This document shows, piece after piece, positions 35,128 to 45,891 of a stretch of 64,000 nt of DNA. Numbering within the stretch: position 1 is the stretch's first letter; each line of letters starts with the position of its first letter. Below the pieces are notes generated by a model, which worked only from the letters and a program-made list of their open reading frames with translations, was not told the origin of the DNA and did not search any database. Source of the stretch: Rhizobium sp. CF080 (GTDB lineage: Bacteria > Pseudomonadota > Alphaproteobacteria > Rhizobiales > Rhizobiaceae); assembly GCF_000282095.2 (NCBI RefSeq), contig NZ_AKKC02000001.1, positions 62,001-126,000 of the forward strand, read 5' to 3'. The translations under genes were made by a program, and so were the position numbers.

Positions 35128-36051
35128 ATGTCCTTCTTCCCAGGAACCGACCCGGCCGCGGGCGATGCCTTCGCCTGTGATGCGATCGAGAACCTGATCA
35201 TTCCGCGCACCAGCGATATCGGCGGGTTTTCCGTGCGGCGCGCTTTGCCGAGCCGGCAGAGAAGATTGGTGGGGCCGTTTATCTTCTTCGACCGGATGGG
35301 ACCGGCGCTGTTGCGCGCCGACGAGGCGCTCGACGTCAAGCCGCATCCGCATATCGGGCTTTCCACCGTCACCTACCTGTTCGACGGCGAGATCAAGCAT
35401 CGCGACAGTCTCGGCACCGAACTGGTGATCCGGCCGGGCGACATCAACCTGATGACCGCCGGCCGCGGCATCGTGCATTCGGAGCGCACGCCTGAAAACC
35501 TGCGCGGCCATCCGATGTCAGTCTCCGGCCTGCAGACCTGGCTGGCCCTGCCGGACGACAAGGAGGAGATCGATCCGGCCTTCTCCCATACGGGCAAGGA
35601 AAACATGCCGGTCATCGATGCCGACGGGGCGAACGGCCGGGTGGTGATCGGCGCTTTCGAAGGCCTCGGCTCGCCGGTCTCGACCTTTGCCGACACGCTC
35701 TATGTCGATCTGCGCCTCGAAGCGGGCAAGCGCTTCCCGTTCGCGGCGGCGCATGAGGAGCGGGCGATCTACATTCTCTCCGGTGAGCTCGTGGTGGCGG
35801 GCGACCGGTTTGCGGCCGACCAGCTTCTCGTCTTCCGGCCGGGCGACGATATCACGCTCGAAGCCGGTGCGGCGGGCTGTCACATGATGCTGTTCGGCGG
35901 GGCGGCGCTGAACTCCAAACGTTACATCTGGTGGAACTTCGTTTCCTCTTCCAAGGAGCGGATCGAAAAGGCGAAAGAGGAGTGGCGCACAGGCCGTTTC
36001 GACATCGTGCCTGGGGACGAGGAGGAGTTTGTCCCCTTGCCCACCGCCTGA
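35128..36051 (+). CDS. Pirin family protein
   Basis: A 307-residue two-cupin protein. The N-terminal domain has GPFIFFDRMGPA, HPHIGLSTVTYLFDGEIKHRDSLG and IHSERTPEN-like TAGRGIVHSERTPE, the metal-binding histidines and glutamate of pirins. The C-terminal cupin (AHEERAIYILSGELVVAGD, LLVFRPGDDITLEAG) completes the fold. Bacterial pirins have been given quercetin dioxygenase and regulatory roles; the role here is open. It starts ten bases after the HepT gene, so it may be co-transcribed with it. Confidence 0.93.
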   Translation: MSFFPGTDPAAGDAFACDAIENLIIPRTSDIGGFSVRRALPSRQRRLVGPFIFFDRMGPALLRADEALDVKPHPHIGLSTVTYLFDGEIKHRDSLGTELVIRPGDINLMTAGRGIVHSERTPENLRGHPMSVSGLQTWLALPDDKEEIDPAFSHTGKENMPVIDADGANGRVVIGAFEGLGSPVSTFADTLYVDLRLEAGKRFPFAAAHEERAIYILSGELVVAGDRFAADQLLVFRPGDDITLEAGAAGCHMMLFGGAALNSKRYIWWNFVSSSKERIEKAKEEWRTGRFDIVPGDEEEFVPLPTA

Positions 36052-36152
36052 AATCGGGTAGAACCCGAGGTCATGCAACTTGAAAAAGCCTGTTTTCTTC
36101 TCATGTTGGGGAGGAATACGCTTCCGGAAAAGAGCAGAAAAGGCCACCATCC

Positions 36153-38072
36153 GTGACATCAATCCCCGCCACGCCCTTGCTCGACAAGGTCAAGCTTCCT
36201 GCCGATCTTCGCGAGATCGAAGATCGCGATCTGACGCAGCTTGCCCGCGAATTGCGCGACGAGATGATTGATGCGGTGTCGCGGACCGGCGGCCATCTCG
36301 GCGCCGGCCTCGGCGTCGTGGAACTGACGATCGCCATCCACAAGGTGTTCAACACGCCGGACGATCGGCTGATCTTCGACGTCGGCCACCAGTGTTATCC
36401 GCACAAGATCCTGACCGGCCGGCGTGATCGCATCCGCACGCTGCGCCAGGAGGACGGGCTTTCCGGCTTCACCCGCCGAGCCGAGAGCGAATACGATCCG
36501 TTCGGCGCCGCGCACTCCTCCACCTCGATTTCGGCCGGCCTCGGCATGGCTGTCGCGGCTGACCTTTCCGGCTCGAAGCGCAATGTGATCGCGGTCATCG
36601 GCGACGGCGCGATGTCGGCCGGCATGGCCTATGAGGCGCTCAACAATGCCGGCGCGCTCGATGCCCGGCTGATCGTCATCCTCAACGACAACGACATGTC
36701 GATCGCCCCGCCGACCGGCGCGATGAGCGCTTATCTGGCGCGCCTCGCCTCCGGCCGCACCTATATGGGCTTTCGCGATCTCGGCAAGAAGCTGACCGCC
36801 TATCTCGGCAAGAATGTCGACCGGGCGATTACCCGCGCCGTCGAGCATGCGCGTGGCTACGTCACCGGCGGCACGATGTTCGAGGAAATGGGTTTCTACC
36901 ATATCGGCCCGATCGACGGTCATTCCTTCGACCATCTCCTGCCGGTGCTGCGCAATGTGCGCGACAACGCCCGCGGCCCAGTGCTGATCCACGTGGTGAC
37001 GCAGAAGGGCAAGGGGTATGCGCCGGCGGAAGCCGCCGCCGACAAATATCACGGCGTCAACAAGTTCGACGTCATCACCGGCGCGCAGGCGAAATCGAAG
37101 CCGAATGCGCCAAGCTATACGAGCGTCTTCGGCGAAGCGCTGGTGCAGGAAGCATCACTCGACGAGAAGATCGTTGGCGTCACAGCCGCGATGCCGAATG
37201 GCACGGGCATCGACAAGCTGGCGGACGTCTTCCCGGCCCGCACCTTCGATGTCGGCATTGCCGAACAGCATGCGGTGACGTTTGCGGCGGGCCTTGCGGC
37301 GGAGGGTTACAAGCCGTTCTGCGCGCTTTATTCGACCTTCCTGCAGCGCGGCTACGACCAGGTCGTCCACGACGTGGCGATCCAGGGACTGCCGGTCCGC
37401 TTCCCGATCGACCGCGCCGGTCTCGTCGGCGCCGACGGACCGACCCATGCGGGATCGTTCGATACGACCTTTCTCGCCACCCTGCCGGGCATGGTGGTGA
37501 TGGCCGCCGCCGACGAGGCGGAACTGAAGCATATGGTGCGCACGGCCGCCGCCTATGACGAAGGCCCGATTTCCTTCCGTTATCCGCGCGGCGAAGGTGT
37601 CGGCGTCGAACTGCCGGAACGTGGTCAGATCCTCGAAATCGGCAAGGGCCGGGTCGTCAAGCAGGGCGCCAAGGTGGCGCTGCTCTCCTTCGGCACCCGC
37701 CTCAAAGAATGTCTGCTTGCAGCAGAAGACCTCGATGCCGCCGGTCTTTCAACGACGGTTGCGGATGCCCGCTTCGCCAAACCGCTGGACCAGGAGCTGA
37801 TCCGCCAGCTCGCCCGCCATCATGAAGTGCTGATCACTATCGAGGAAGGTGCGGTCGGCGGCTTCGGCAGCCACGTGCTGCAGTTCCTCGCGACCGAAGG
37901 CCTGCTCGACAACGGCCTGAAGATCCGCTCGCTGGTGCTGCCGGATATCTGGATGCAGCAGGCGAGCCCGGATGCCATGTATGCCAAGGCCGGCCTCGAC
38001 CGGGCCGGCATCGTCTCGACCGTATTCAAGACACTCGGCCAGACCCAGATCGGCATCGGTTTTGCCGGCTGA
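36153..38072 (+). CDS. dxs: 1-deoxy-D-xylulose-5-phosphate synthase
   Basis: A 639-residue thiamine-diphosphate enzyme that joins pyruvate and glyceraldehyde 3-phosphate, the first step of the MEP isoprenoid pathway. Motifs: [46 protein letters not shown] with the ThDP-binding NND, and [17 protein letters not shown] with the catalytic glutamate. The C-terminal transketolase domain ends with [24 protein letters not shown]. The start is GTG, with AAAAGG upstream. In other rhizobia dxs directly follows xseB and precedes tlyA; here about 5.5 kb separates xseB and dxs. Confidence 0.97.
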   Translation: MTSIPATPLLDKVKLPADLREIEDRDLTQLARELRDEMIDAVSRTGGHLGAGLGVVELTIAIHKVFNTPDDRLIFDVGHQCYPHKILTGRRDRIRTLRQEDGLSGFTRRAESEYDPFGAAHSSTSISAGLGMAVAADLSGSKRNVIAVIGDGAMSAGMAYEALNNAGALDARLIVILNDNDMSIAPPTGAMSAYLARLASGRTYMGFRDLGKKLTAYLGKNVDRAITRAVEHARGYVTGGTMFEEMGFYHIGPIDGHSFDHLLPVLRNVRDNARGPVLIHVVTQKGKGYAPAEAAADKYHGVNKFDVITGAQAKSKPNAPSYTSVFGEALVQEASLDEKIVGVTAAMPNGTGIDKLADVFPARTFDVGIAEQHAVTFAAGLAAEGYKPFCALYSTFLQRGYDQVVHDVAIQGLPVRFPIDRAGLVGADGPTHAGSFDTTFLATLPGMVVMAAADEAELKHMVRTAAAYDEGPISFRYPRGEGVGVELPERGQILEIGKGRVVKQGAKVALLSFGTRLKECLLAAEDLDAAGLSTTVADARFAKPLDQELIRQLARHHEVLITIEEGAVGGFGSHVLQFLATEGLLDNGLKIRSLVLPDIWMQQASPDAMYAKAGLDRAGIVSTVFKTLGQTQIGIGFAG

Positions 38073-38096
38073 GCCTGACCGCCAGGGTCTTACGGA

Positions 38097-38936
38097 CTAG
38101 AATCCGAGACGGCTCAAGGGGCCGATGATCTTGCGATAGAGCATCGGCGGCGTGAAATCCCGCAGGACATCACGCCGTCTTTCGGCGTAGTCCTTCTTGT
38201 CGGTGGAATTTGGCCGAGGCTTGAAGAGTGTCGAATGCGACTTGCGTGAATCGTCCCAGGTCGCCGTGTAATAATAGAGCGCGATCGAATCCCTCGACCT
38301 GCCTTCGGGATGGTTTACGACGCTGGGATTGCCGTGGAAGGAATCCGAAGTCGTCGAGAAGGTGACCATGCGGTTGAACAGCGGCGTGAAGCTGTGCACC
38401 TTGCCCTTCATCTCCTTGTCCCAGATCTCGAACGAGCCGCCCCACTCCTCCCGCCAGTCCTTGTTGAGATAGATCAGCGTGTTGAGCCGGCGCTCGACCT
38501 TCATCTTGGAATGCACGTTGAAGTCCGCGTGGATATCGAGATGCCCGCCGGTCGCAGTCTCGTGCACGCCGGCGCCGAAGAAGAACGGGTCGGGGATCAA
38601 TCCTTCAATGCCGGTCATCTCCTCCAGGAACAGGATGAAGGGACGTGAATTCAGCGCGTAGAACAGGTTCTTGGTGTAGGTCGGAAGGCGCTCGGGAACA
38701 TACGAGACCTTCTTGTTCTCCTGAGCCCTCGCAAAACTCGTCTCCTTTTCGGGGCGGTTCCTGAGGTCGGTCAGGACGTTTTCCAGAACCTGCTCGGGCA
38801 GGAAATTGTCGATGCAGATATGCGGATAGGGCGAAGCCGACTGGTAAGCTTCAGCATAATTTCTGGCCATCGCGCGTGCAGCATCAACATCTGCAAGAAG
38901 AGTATTCGCATCAATTGGATATACTAACTGCGTCAT
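38097..38936 (-). CDS. 2OG-Fe(II) oxygenase family protein
   Basis: About 279 residues with the fold of prolyl-4-hydroxylase-like 2-oxoglutarate oxygenases. HLDIHADFNVH gives the HxD iron ligands, SDSFHGNPSVVN holds the distal histidine, and RSRDSIALYYYT contains the arginine that binds 2-oxoglutarate. N-terminal SPYPHICIDNFLPEQVLENVLTDL is the usual opening. I take the ATG at 38936 after GGGGGG rather than the TTG at 38948. The substrate may be a protein or small molecule. It is convergent with dxs and has no obvious partner. Confidence 0.85.
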   Translation of the reverse strand: MTQLVYPIDANTLLADVDAARAMARNYAEAYQSASPYPHICIDNFLPEQVLENVLTDLRNRPEKETSFARAQENKKVSYVPERLPTYTKNLFYALNSRPFILFLEEMTGIEGLIPDPFFFGAGVHETATGGHLDIHADFNVHSKMKVERRLNTLIYLNKDWREEWGGSFEIWDKEMKGKVHSFTPLFNRMVTFSTTSDSFHGNPSVVNHPEGRSRDSIALYYYTATWDDSRKSHSTLFKPRPNSTDKKDYAERRRDVLRDFTPPMLYRKIIGPLSRLGF

Positions 38937-39189
38937 CACACCCCCCAACTTATACTTCGGTCAGAGTGTCATAATTTTTCGATGGCGCAAGCATGGCAAA
39001 AGCCCATACTTCGAAAGCGTTAGTTGTTAGAGGGATTCCAAACCGATCCGCTCGCTTTAATTCACGCTTTAAAATCAACCCGCTTCAGTGACAGCATCCC
39101 GCCGCGTGGCAACCTTTGTCAGGAGGGAGGCTCCGAAGCAGTATACGCCTACCTCGAATGAAGTAATACCGCCGGTTGAAGGCGCGGTC

Positions 39190-39777
39190 CTAGTTCCGCT
39201 CGCCCTCGATCATCATGTCGAACTGCACGACATTGGAATAGATCGGCGTGCCGACATCCATGGCGTAGCGTGAACGGAAGATCTTGCCGCTGACGCTGAA
39301 GCCGATGGTACGGCCGCTCCAGGAGGTGAGTTTCACATCGAAAATTTCGGGCGAGCTATGCCCCTTGGCGGTCAGCGTGCCGGTGATGCGGGCGCTGTCC
39401 GGCCCGGTCTGCTCCACCCGTTCCGAGCGGAACGAGATCGTCTCGAAATGACCGGAATCGAAGACGGCGCCGGAGCGCAGAAAGGCGTCGATGCGGTCCT
39501 GGCCGGTGCTGACGCTTTCGGGCTTCAGATCGAAGTTCACCACGGAATGGGCGAGATCGCCGGCCTTGAGGTTGAACGTGCCGGAAAACCTGCCGAACTT
39601 GCCCTTGATGCCACCGCCGCCGACCTGATCCACCGCAAACGCGATGCGGGAACCGGGCGTGATGGCATAACGGCCCGCCGCCTCGGCGAGGCTCGGAACC
39701 TTCACCGCCGAGAAGCCGGCCTGGGGAAGCGACATGGTGAGCAGCATCGCTGCGATGACGGTTGTCCTGCGGGTCAT
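39190..39777 (-). CDS. YceI family periplasmic protein
   Basis: About 195 residues with signal peptide TVIAAMLLTMSLPQAGFSA. The body is a lipocalin-like YceI barrel: AITPGSRIAFAVDQVGGGGIKGKFGRFSGTF, VNFDLKPESVSTGQDRIDAFLRSGAVFDSGHFETISFRSE and VSGKIFRSRYAMDVGTPIYSN. YceI proteins bind isoprenoids and are often paired with cytochrome b561, as here: the ATG overlaps the b561 stop codon (ATGA). A role in isoprenoid quinone handling or acid/base stress is known for relatives; the ligand here is not known. Confidence 0.92.
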   Translation of the reverse strand: MTRRTTVIAAMLLTMSLPQAGFSAVKVPSLAEAAGRYAITPGSRIAFAVDQVGGGGIKGKFGRFSGTFNLKAGDLAHSVVNFDLKPESVSTGQDRIDAFLRSGAVFDSGHFETISFRSERVEQTGPDSARITGTLTAKGHSSPEIFDVKLTSWSGRTIGFSVSGKIFRSRYAMDVGTPIYSNVVQFDMMIEGERN

Positions 39778-40367
39778 GGTCCCTGCTCCTCGATTGACGT
39801 TTTCACCGCGCGGTGCCGGTTGCCGAGCATGCGGGTGAGCGCGTCGTCGTGCCTGACGTAATGGTGGTAGAGGGCTGCGCCCGAGTGCAGAAGGACGAGT
39901 GCGAGCGTGGAATAGGCGAGAACCGCATGGATGGTCGTCCACAAGGCCTCGGCGGCATCCGACTTCGGCACCGGAAGATGCGGAATGACGACGAGGTTGA
40001 ACGCGAAGGTGGGGATTTCGAGCGGCGATACGGAAGCGATCATCCAGCCGGCCACCGGCACCACCACCGCCAGGATCATGAGCAGGTAGTGCACCGCATC
40101 CGCCGAAAGACGTTCCAGAGCACTCAGGCCCTCCACGGGCGTCACCCGCATGACGGTCAGCGAATGAATGAGCCTCACGGCGGCCAGAAGCAGCGCAAGC
40201 ATGCCGAAGGACTTGTGCCACTGGAAGAGCGAGAACTGCAGCGCGGGATCGATGGATTGCCGGGTCATGACGAAGCCGAGAACCAGCAGGCCGACAATCA
40301 ACGTCGCGATCAGCCAGTGCAGAACGATCGCGATGGGATCATAACCATCGGCAGGGCGACGCGGCAT
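39774..40367 (-). CDS. Cytochrome b561 family protein
   Basis: About 197 residues with four transmembrane helices and the histidines expected to bind two b hemes (IAIVLHWLIATLIVG, QWHKSFGMLALLLAAVRL, HYLLMILAVVVPVAG, ALWTTIHAVLAYSTLALVLLHSGAALYHHYVRHD). Bacterial b561 proteins exchange electrons with ubiquinone or superoxide. The ATG at 40367 begins MPRRPADGYDPIAIVLHW, the usual start. Its gene comes first in a two-gene operon with yceI. Confidence 0.92.
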   Translation of the reverse strand: MPRRPADGYDPIAIVLHWLIATLIVGLLVLGFVMTRQSIDPALQFSLFQWHKSFGMLALLLAAVRLIHSLTVMRVTPVEGLSALERLSADAVHYLLMILAVVVPVAGWMIASVSPLEIPTFAFNLVVIPHLPVPKSDAAEALWTTIHAVLAYSTLALVLLHSGAALYHHYVRHDDALTRMLGNRHRAVKTSIEEQGP

Positions 40368-40484
40368 GGGATGTTTCCGGAACTCTTCACCACAAGTGGA
40401 AACATCGTGCTTTTGGACCCTGCCGACAAGCGCCAGCACGATCACGTTTCTTTCAATATTATTGAATTCGGATTTGAGCCGCCG

Positions 40485-41480
40485 TTACTGGTCGGCGGCC
40501 GTCAGGAACAGGATATTCAGATCCTTTTCAGGATAGAAATCGTCGGCGGTCATCTCGAAGGTCGTCGGGCCGATCTTCTTCACGCCGCTGCCGCAGAAGC
40601 TGACATAGTCCTGCGCCCTGCCCTTGTCGATCGTCAGCTTGAACTTGCCGATCGAACCGCCCCAATTGGCGCCGGTGGTGAGGATGTACGACACCCATTG
40701 CTCCGTATAGTTCGGGCCGCTTTTGCCGGCGGCCGCTTCGAGCTTTGCGGCGGTCTTCATAAAGGCGGCGTCGATGCAGTAGCGGTCGGCGTATTCCTTG
40801 TAATTCGTCGCCGGCTTGCCCTGGTCGATGAAGGTCATGGCAACCGTGCCGCCGACGCTCGGCTTGTAGCGATGGCTGACGCGGACGGGTTTGCCGGCCG
40901 GGAATTTCGTCTTCCACCAATAGACCGAGCGCAGCGTCCAGGCCGGCGTCAGATCCTCCTGCCAGCCTTTGCCGGCGTCGTATCGGTTGATGAACACGAG
41001 GCCTTCCGCGATCCAGGCGGTCTTTACGTCTTCGGGCAGGGCCTTGAGTGCGGCGAGCGTCCTGTCGCTATAGGGCAGGAGCGGAATGTTGCGCGCCAGG
41101 AGTTCGTCGGTGCGGTCGATGCCGGCCGCCAGCACCCGCTGCTGCAGTTCCGGCTTGATCTGCCGGCTGTCCTGCACGACCGAGAAGCCGAGGAAGTTGT
41201 CGCTGTCGGTTTCGTCGAGCGCGATATTGCTGTCCATGCTGCCGGTGATATCCGGCATCGGGAAAGCGATGACGCTTTCGACATCCTTGTCGCTGGTGTT
41301 CTTGAAGACGTAGTCGACCAGCACTTCCTCACGGGAAATGTAGAGCTGCTCCTCCGCCATCGTGACATCGGAGGTCTGGACGTAGATCAGCCCGCCCGTC
41401 TTCAGCTCCGCCATGGAATCGTTGGCGATTGCCGGGGGCGCGAAGGCCAGCAATCCGCAGATCAGCATTCTCGACCGCAT
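40485..41480 (-). CDS. DUF4424 domain protein, secreted
   Basis: A 331-residue protein with signal peptide RMLICGLLAFAPPAIA, then NDSMAELKTGGLIYVQTSDVTMAEEQLYIS, the start typical of DUF4424. Later features are DVESVIAFPMPDI, HRYKPSVGGT and SYILTTGANWGGSIGKFKLTIDKG. Function is unknown; the family is periplasmic and mostly found in alphaproteobacteria. It stands alone, about 117 bases upstream of the cytochrome gene on the same strand. Confidence 0.85.
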   Translation of the reverse strand: MRSRMLICGLLAFAPPAIANDSMAELKTGGLIYVQTSDVTMAEEQLYISREEVLVDYVFKNTSDKDVESVIAFPMPDITGSMDSNIALDETDSDNFLGFSVVQDSRQIKPELQQRVLAAGIDRTDELLARNIPLLPYSDRTLAALKALPEDVKTAWIAEGLVFINRYDAGKGWQEDLTPAWTLRSVYWWKTKFPAGKPVRVSHRYKPSVGGTVAMTFIDQGKPATNYKEYADRYCIDAAFMKTAAKLEAAAGKSGPNYTEQWVSYILTTGANWGGSIGKFKLTIDKGRAQDYVSFCGSGVKKIGPTTFEMTADDFYPEKDLNILFLTAADQ

Positions 41481-41564
41481 GTCAGTTCCTCTTCCCGTGA
41501 TGGCGCGAGGATAGACGGGATCAGCGCAGCGGAAAAGGCGGGCTCTGCAACCTTGTCCGGGAGA

Positions 41565-43508
41565 TCAGAACTCCGACCAATCTTCCTTGACCGCAGTTGC
41601 CGAGGCTGTCCTGCCACGGGCGGCCGTGACGCGCGGCGCGTTGACAGGCGAATTGCCCAACCGGGTATCGATAGCCTGTCGAGACGCCCGCCGTCCGTGG
41701 TCGCCGCTCGTGTTGGAAGAGTATCCGGCCAGCTTGAACTGCCCGATCAGATCGCGAAGCTTGACGCTTTCCGACGCAAGTTTCGTGCTTGCGGCATTCG
41801 ATTCCTCAACCATGGCAGCATTGCGCTGTGTCACCTGATCCATCTGGTTGACGGCAGTATTGACCTCCGCAAGCCCGGTTGATTGCTCCGTCGCCGACAG
41901 GGCGATGGAATTCATATGCGTGTTGATGGTGACGATGTGGTTCTCGATCGCCTTCAGCGCCTCGCCGGTCCCGCCGACCAGTCTGACGCCGCTTTCCACC
42001 TCGCCCGCAGAATTCTGGATCAGGCCCTTGATTTCCTTGGCGGCCTTGGCGGAGCGCTGCGCAAGCTCCCGGACTTCCTGGGCAACCACGGCAAAGCCCT
42101 TGCCCGCCTCGCCGGCACGTGCCGCCTCGACGCCGGCATTCAGCGCCAGCAGGTTGGTCTGGAAGGCGATCTCGTCGATGACCCCGATGATGCTGGAGAT
42201 CTGCCTGGACGATTCCTCGATGCGGCTCATCGCCTGTACCGCCTGAGACATCACTTCGCCAGACTTTCGGGCGCTGTCATTGGCCTGCCTTGCCGCCTGT
42301 TGCGCCTCTTCGGCCCGTTTGGTGGAATTGCCGACATTGGCGGTGATCTCGTCCAGCGCAGCCGCCGTCTCTTCCAGGGAAGCGGCCTGCTGTTCTGTGC
42401 GCCTGGAAAGATCGTTGGCGCTGGAGGCGATTTCCTGGGTGCCGTTGTCGATGGCGCCGGCCGCGTCGGCGACAGCGGAAAGGGTCTGCGAAAGCTGCAG
42501 GGCGGCCGTGTTAAAATCGCTGCAGAGAGACATGAAGTCTTCCGACACGGTTTCGGTGATCCGATAGCTGAGATCGCCGGAGGCCAGATGCTTCAATGCG
42601 CTGGCAAATGCGCTCGTGGCCTGCAGCAGCTGAGCCCGAGCCTCTTCCGCGGCCGCCTTGCCGAGCGCGACGCGCTGCCGCTCGTAGTCGCTGCGCTGCT
42701 CCTCGGCTTCGGCCGTCAATCGGCGATTTTCGATCGCCGCCCGGCGGAAAACTTCGACGGAGGCCGCCATGGCGCCGATCTCGTCGCCGCGTCCGGCAAA
42801 GGGAATGGTGTCGTTGCAATTGCCGGCCGCAAGCTCCTGCATGGACGAGGTGATCCTGCGCACCGGCCGCGCAATACCGGTCACCGAATAAAGGCCGGCG
42901 CCCAGGAGGATCAGGAAACAGGCGCCCGTGACCGAATAACTGATCTTCAGCGTCGCATCATAAAGCTTCTGGGTGCCTTCGTAGGCTGCGTCGGCCGCAT
43001 CCTGGTTATATTTGAGCTGCGCCCCAAGGGCCGCTTTGACCATCTCGATCTGCGGAACCAGCTTGTCGTTGAGGACGCGGGCAGCCTCGCTCTTGCGCTC
43101 CGCACGGGACAGGGCCAGGAGGGTCTCGCCGATCTGAGCATAGGTCGCTATCGACTTGTCGACGTTTGCAAGCAGTTCCTTGCCCTTCGGATTGACAATC
43201 TTCGGCCTGATCGCTTCGATCACATCGTTCAGCTCTTTTCGCCGTTCGAGGTAAAATGCTTCCGCAGCGTTTCTGTCCTCCGGCGTTTGCGCGAGGATGT
43301 GGCGCGCATAGGCGAAATTCACTCGAAAATAGGCCTTGCCGATCTCCTCCGTGGCCAGCAGCTTGGGGAGGCGGTTGGTGGCGATTTCTGCCGTCTCCCT
43401 GTTCATGTTGAACACCGCGTTTGTCGATAGCCAGGCCGCGCCGGCGAACATCGCACCGATAACGACAAAAAGGGTGATCAGGACGATCTTGATGCTGGGA
43501 CGGGACAT
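41565..43508 (-). CDS. Methyl-accepting chemotaxis protein with four-helix-bundle sensor
   Basis: A 647-residue chemoreceptor. The first helix is [21 protein letters not shown]; residues 35-190 form a four-helix-bundle periplasmic sensor; the second membrane helix is [27 protein letters not shown] domain ([39 protein letters not shown]) follows, then the signalling domain with the conserved hairpin [44 protein letters not shown]. The tail KEDWSEF resembles the pentapeptide that tethers the CheR/CheB methylation enzymes. The ligand is unknown. Its nearest neighbour on the same strand is a second receptor with the same design. Confidence 0.94.
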   Translation of the reverse strand: MSRPSIKIVLITLFVVIGAMFAGAAWLSTNAVFNMNRETAEIATNRLPKLLATEEIGKAYFRVNFAYARHILAQTPEDRNAAEAFYLERRKELNDVIEAIRPKIVNPKGKELLANVDKSIATYAQIGETLLALSRAERKSEAARVLNDKLVPQIEMVKAALGAQLKYNQDAADAAYEGTQKLYDATLKISYSVTGACFLILLGAGLYSVTGIARPVRRITSSMQELAAGNCNDTIPFAGRGDEIGAMAASVEVFRRAAIENRRLTAEAEEQRSDYERQRVALGKAAAEEARAQLLQATSAFASALKHLASGDLSYRITETVSEDFMSLCSDFNTAALQLSQTLSAVADAAGAIDNGTQEIASSANDLSRRTEQQAASLEETAAALDEITANVGNSTKRAEEAQQAARQANDSARKSGEVMSQAVQAMSRIEESSRQISSIIGVIDEIAFQTNLLALNAGVEAARAGEAGKGFAVVAQEVRELAQRSAKAAKEIKGLIQNSAGEVESGVRLVGGTGEALKAIENHIVTINTHMNSIALSATEQSTGLAEVNTAVNQMDQVTQRNAAMVEESNAASTKLASESVKLRDLIGQFKLAGYSSNTSGDHGRRASRQAIDTRLGNSPVNAPRVTAARGRTASATAVKEDWSEF

Positions 43509-43801
43509 GCGATGCCACTTTCCTCTGTTGGGAGAATCCAGACGACCGTCATGGCTTCCGGCTGGAAGGAGGCTCGCTGCTGAGCCATGCGCGAGTCACA
43601 CGCAGAAATGCGCGCTATAAGAGCAAGGATGGACGCGCCGAATTTAAAATTGTCTAATTTAAAACATACCGATATTCACCATTCAGGATTGATAGATTTT
43701 TTCCACCATCAGCAGCGATTGTCTTTCGAGGATCACGTGGCAACAAAAAAAGGCCCCGGAACCGGGGCCTTGCTGCGTCGAGCGATGATTGATCAGCAAT
43801 G
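43509..43801. other. AT-rich intergenic region between the two chemoreceptor genes
   Basis: No gene. It should contain the promoter of the downstream receptor gene. AATTTAAAA occurs twice with a 15-base period (43641-43649 and 43656-43664), a possible regulator site. The terminator of the upstream receptor gene lies at 43744-43771. Confidence 0.55.
43744..43771 (-). terminator. Rho-independent terminator of the second chemoreceptor gene
   Basis: AGGCCCCGG (43751-43759) pairs perfectly with CCGGGGCCT (43762-43770). Read on the minus strand it is followed by seven T residues, about 30 bases after the stop codon. Confidence 0.92.
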
Positions 43802-45739
43802 TCAGAATTCCGACCACTCTTCCTTCACGGCCGCCGCGCTCGCCGCCTTGCCGGAAAAGGCGCGGGCGACGGTGGACCGCAGGGCGTTCGCCGGCGATGC
43901 CACCGGACGGGCTTCCGCCGGAGCCGCAACCGGGCGGGAGGCCCGCACCGCCGCGCCGCCGAAGTTGAACTGCTTCAGCAGGGCATCCAGCGCCTGAGCT
44001 TCCTGGGCGAGCTTGTGGCTCGCCGCGTTCTGCTCCTCGACCATGGCGGCATTCTGCTGCGTGCCCTGGTCCATGGCATTCACGGAGGTGTTGATCTCCT
44101 GGAGACCGGTCGACTGTTCGCGGGTGGAAATGACGATGGCGGAGAGGTGTTCGTTGATCTGCTGCACCTCGCCGACGATCGCTTCCAGCGCCTGGCCGGT
44201 CTCGCCGACCAGCGCCACGCCCGCATCCACCTGCTGGCTGGAGGTGGTGATCAGTGCCTTGATCTCCTTTGCCGCATTCGCCGAGCGCTGGGCGAGTTCG
44301 CGGACTTCCTGTGCCACGACCGCGAAACCCTTGCCCGCTTCGCCGGCACGCGCCGCCTCGACACCTGCATTGAGGGCAAGCAGGTTGGTCTGGAAGGCGA
44401 TATCGTCGATGACGCTGATGATGTTGCCGATCTCGCCCGAGGACTTCGAGATCTGCTCCATGGCGGAGACCGCCCGGCGGACCACTTCGCCGGACTTTTC
44501 GGCGCCGATGCGGGTGCGCTCGACACGCTGGCCGACATCCTCGGCGCGGCGTGCCGATTCCTTCACCGTCGTCGTCACCTCTTCGAGTGCGGCGGCGGTT
44601 TCTTCGACGGCTGCTGCCTGCTGTTCGGTGCGGCGGCCGAGATCGTCGGCCGCGGCGCGGATCTCGCCGGCACCGGAGCTGATCGCCGACGCGTTCTCAC
44701 CGACCGCCTGGAGCGCGGACTGCAGCCGGCCGAGCGCCTGGTTGAAGTCGGTGCGCAACCGGTCCAGATTGCCGGAGAAGGGCTTTTCGAGACGGTAGGC
44801 GACATCGCCATCGGCAAGGCTTGCAAGGCCGGTCGCCAGCGCATCGATTGCGAACTCGATATCGGCGGCCTCACGGGCCTTCTGGGCGTCGTTGCTCCGG
44901 CGTTCGCGCTCGCTGGTTTCACGCAAGGCATCCGCATCGCGAGCGAGAACCTGCTTTTCGATCGCCGCATCCTTGAAGACCGTGACGGCCTGGGCCATCC
45001 GGCCAACTTCGTCGCCGCGTTCGAGAGCCGGAACCTCGATGTCATGATTGCCGCCGGCAAGGCTGGTCATGGCTTCCGTCATACCGACGATCGGCTTGAC
45101 GATGGCGCGCGACAGGGCGAGCACGAGGGCGACCGCGATCAGGCCGGCAATGCCGCCGCCGATCAGAAGCGTCAGCAGCAGATCGTTGTGGGCGCTGGTC
45201 TGTGCACTGACCATGGCGGTCGACAGATCGAAAGCCTGCTTCTTGATCTTGGCGGCAGCCTCGCGGAATACGTCGAGCTGGCCCTTCGACTGGTTGCGGC
45301 CGATCTCGATGACTTCCTCGATCGGCTTGCTGGTGTTCTTGCGCGCATCGAGCTGCGGGACCGTGAGCTGGGTGTGGAACACGTCGGCTGCGGCCCGCAT
45401 CGCGTCGAGCGAAGCGACCATATCCGGCATGCCGGCCGCCGCCTTCTTGGCGGTGTCGATCGCAACGATCATCTTTTCGCGGTTGTTGAAGACGTCGCCA
45501 TAGGTGCTGTCGCTCTTGAAGAGCAGGAAGCCGCGCTGGTTGACGGCCTGTTCCAGCATGGCTTCGAGCGCCGCGTCCACATTCATCATGATCGTCTGGG
45601 AAACGACCTGCTGAGCGGAGGAGCGGCTCGATTTCAAAGCCTGCCAATAGACGCCGGCCGAGGCCAGCAGGCACACCGACATCAACGCCGCGAAGGTGAC
45701 GATCAGCTTCTTGTTCAGGGATAGGTTTTTAAGCGACAT
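43802..45739 (-). CDS. Methyl-accepting chemotaxis protein with four-helix-bundle sensor (second copy)
   Basis: About 645 residues. Membrane helix [22 protein letters not shown], periplasmic helical sensor to residue 185, second helix [23 protein letters not shown], a HAMP domain ([35 protein letters not shown]) and the signalling hairpin [50 protein letters not shown]. It ends KEEWSEF, the same tail as the other receptor. I choose the ATG at 45739 ([12 protein letters not shown]) after GGAAG. The two receptors share architecture and tail but their sensor domains differ, so they probably arose by duplication and now sense different things. Confidence 0.94.
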   Translation of the reverse strand: MSLKNLSLNKKLIVTFAALMSVCLLASAGVYWQALKSSRSSAQQVVSQTIMMNVDAALEAMLEQAVNQRGFLLFKSDSTYGDVFNNREKMIVAIDTAKKAAAGMPDMVASLDAMRAAADVFHTQLTVPQLDARKNTSKPIEEVIEIGRNQSKGQLDVFREAAAKIKKQAFDLSTAMVSAQTSAHNDLLLTLLIGGGIAGLIAVALVLALSRAIVKPIVGMTEAMTSLAGGNHDIEVPALERGDEVGRMAQAVTVFKDAAIEKQVLARDADALRETSERERRSNDAQKAREAADIEFAIDALATGLASLADGDVAYRLEKPFSGNLDRLRTDFNQALGRLQSALQAVGENASAISSGAGEIRAAADDLGRRTEQQAAAVEETAAALEEVTTTVKESARRAEDVGQRVERTRIGAEKSGEVVRRAVSAMEQISKSSGEIGNIISVIDDIAFQTNLLALNAGVEAARAGEAGKGFAVVAQEVRELAQRSANAAKEIKALITTSSQQVDAGVALVGETGQALEAIVGEVQQINEHLSAIVISTREQSTGLQEINTSVNAMDQGTQQNAAMVEEQNAASHKLAQEAQALDALLKQFNFGGAAVRASRPVAAPAEARPVASPANALRSTVARAFSGKAASAAAVKEEWSEF

Positions 45740-45891
45740 GAGGGGCTTCCGCTTTCGGATGAAATAAAACTGCATGCTCCTCCGGCAGCGAGAGAATCCC
45801 AACATGATTAAAATTTGATTGAACGCAGCCAAGAGTTTTCATCGGACAAGGCCCTTGCAAGCCACGCGATAGGCAGGCATTGACTGCAGCC

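Noticed and set aside
39777..40221. A long N-terminal extension of the YceI protein
   Set aside because: The added residues overlap the cytochrome b561 gene in another frame and show no family match, while a proper signal peptide starts at 39777.
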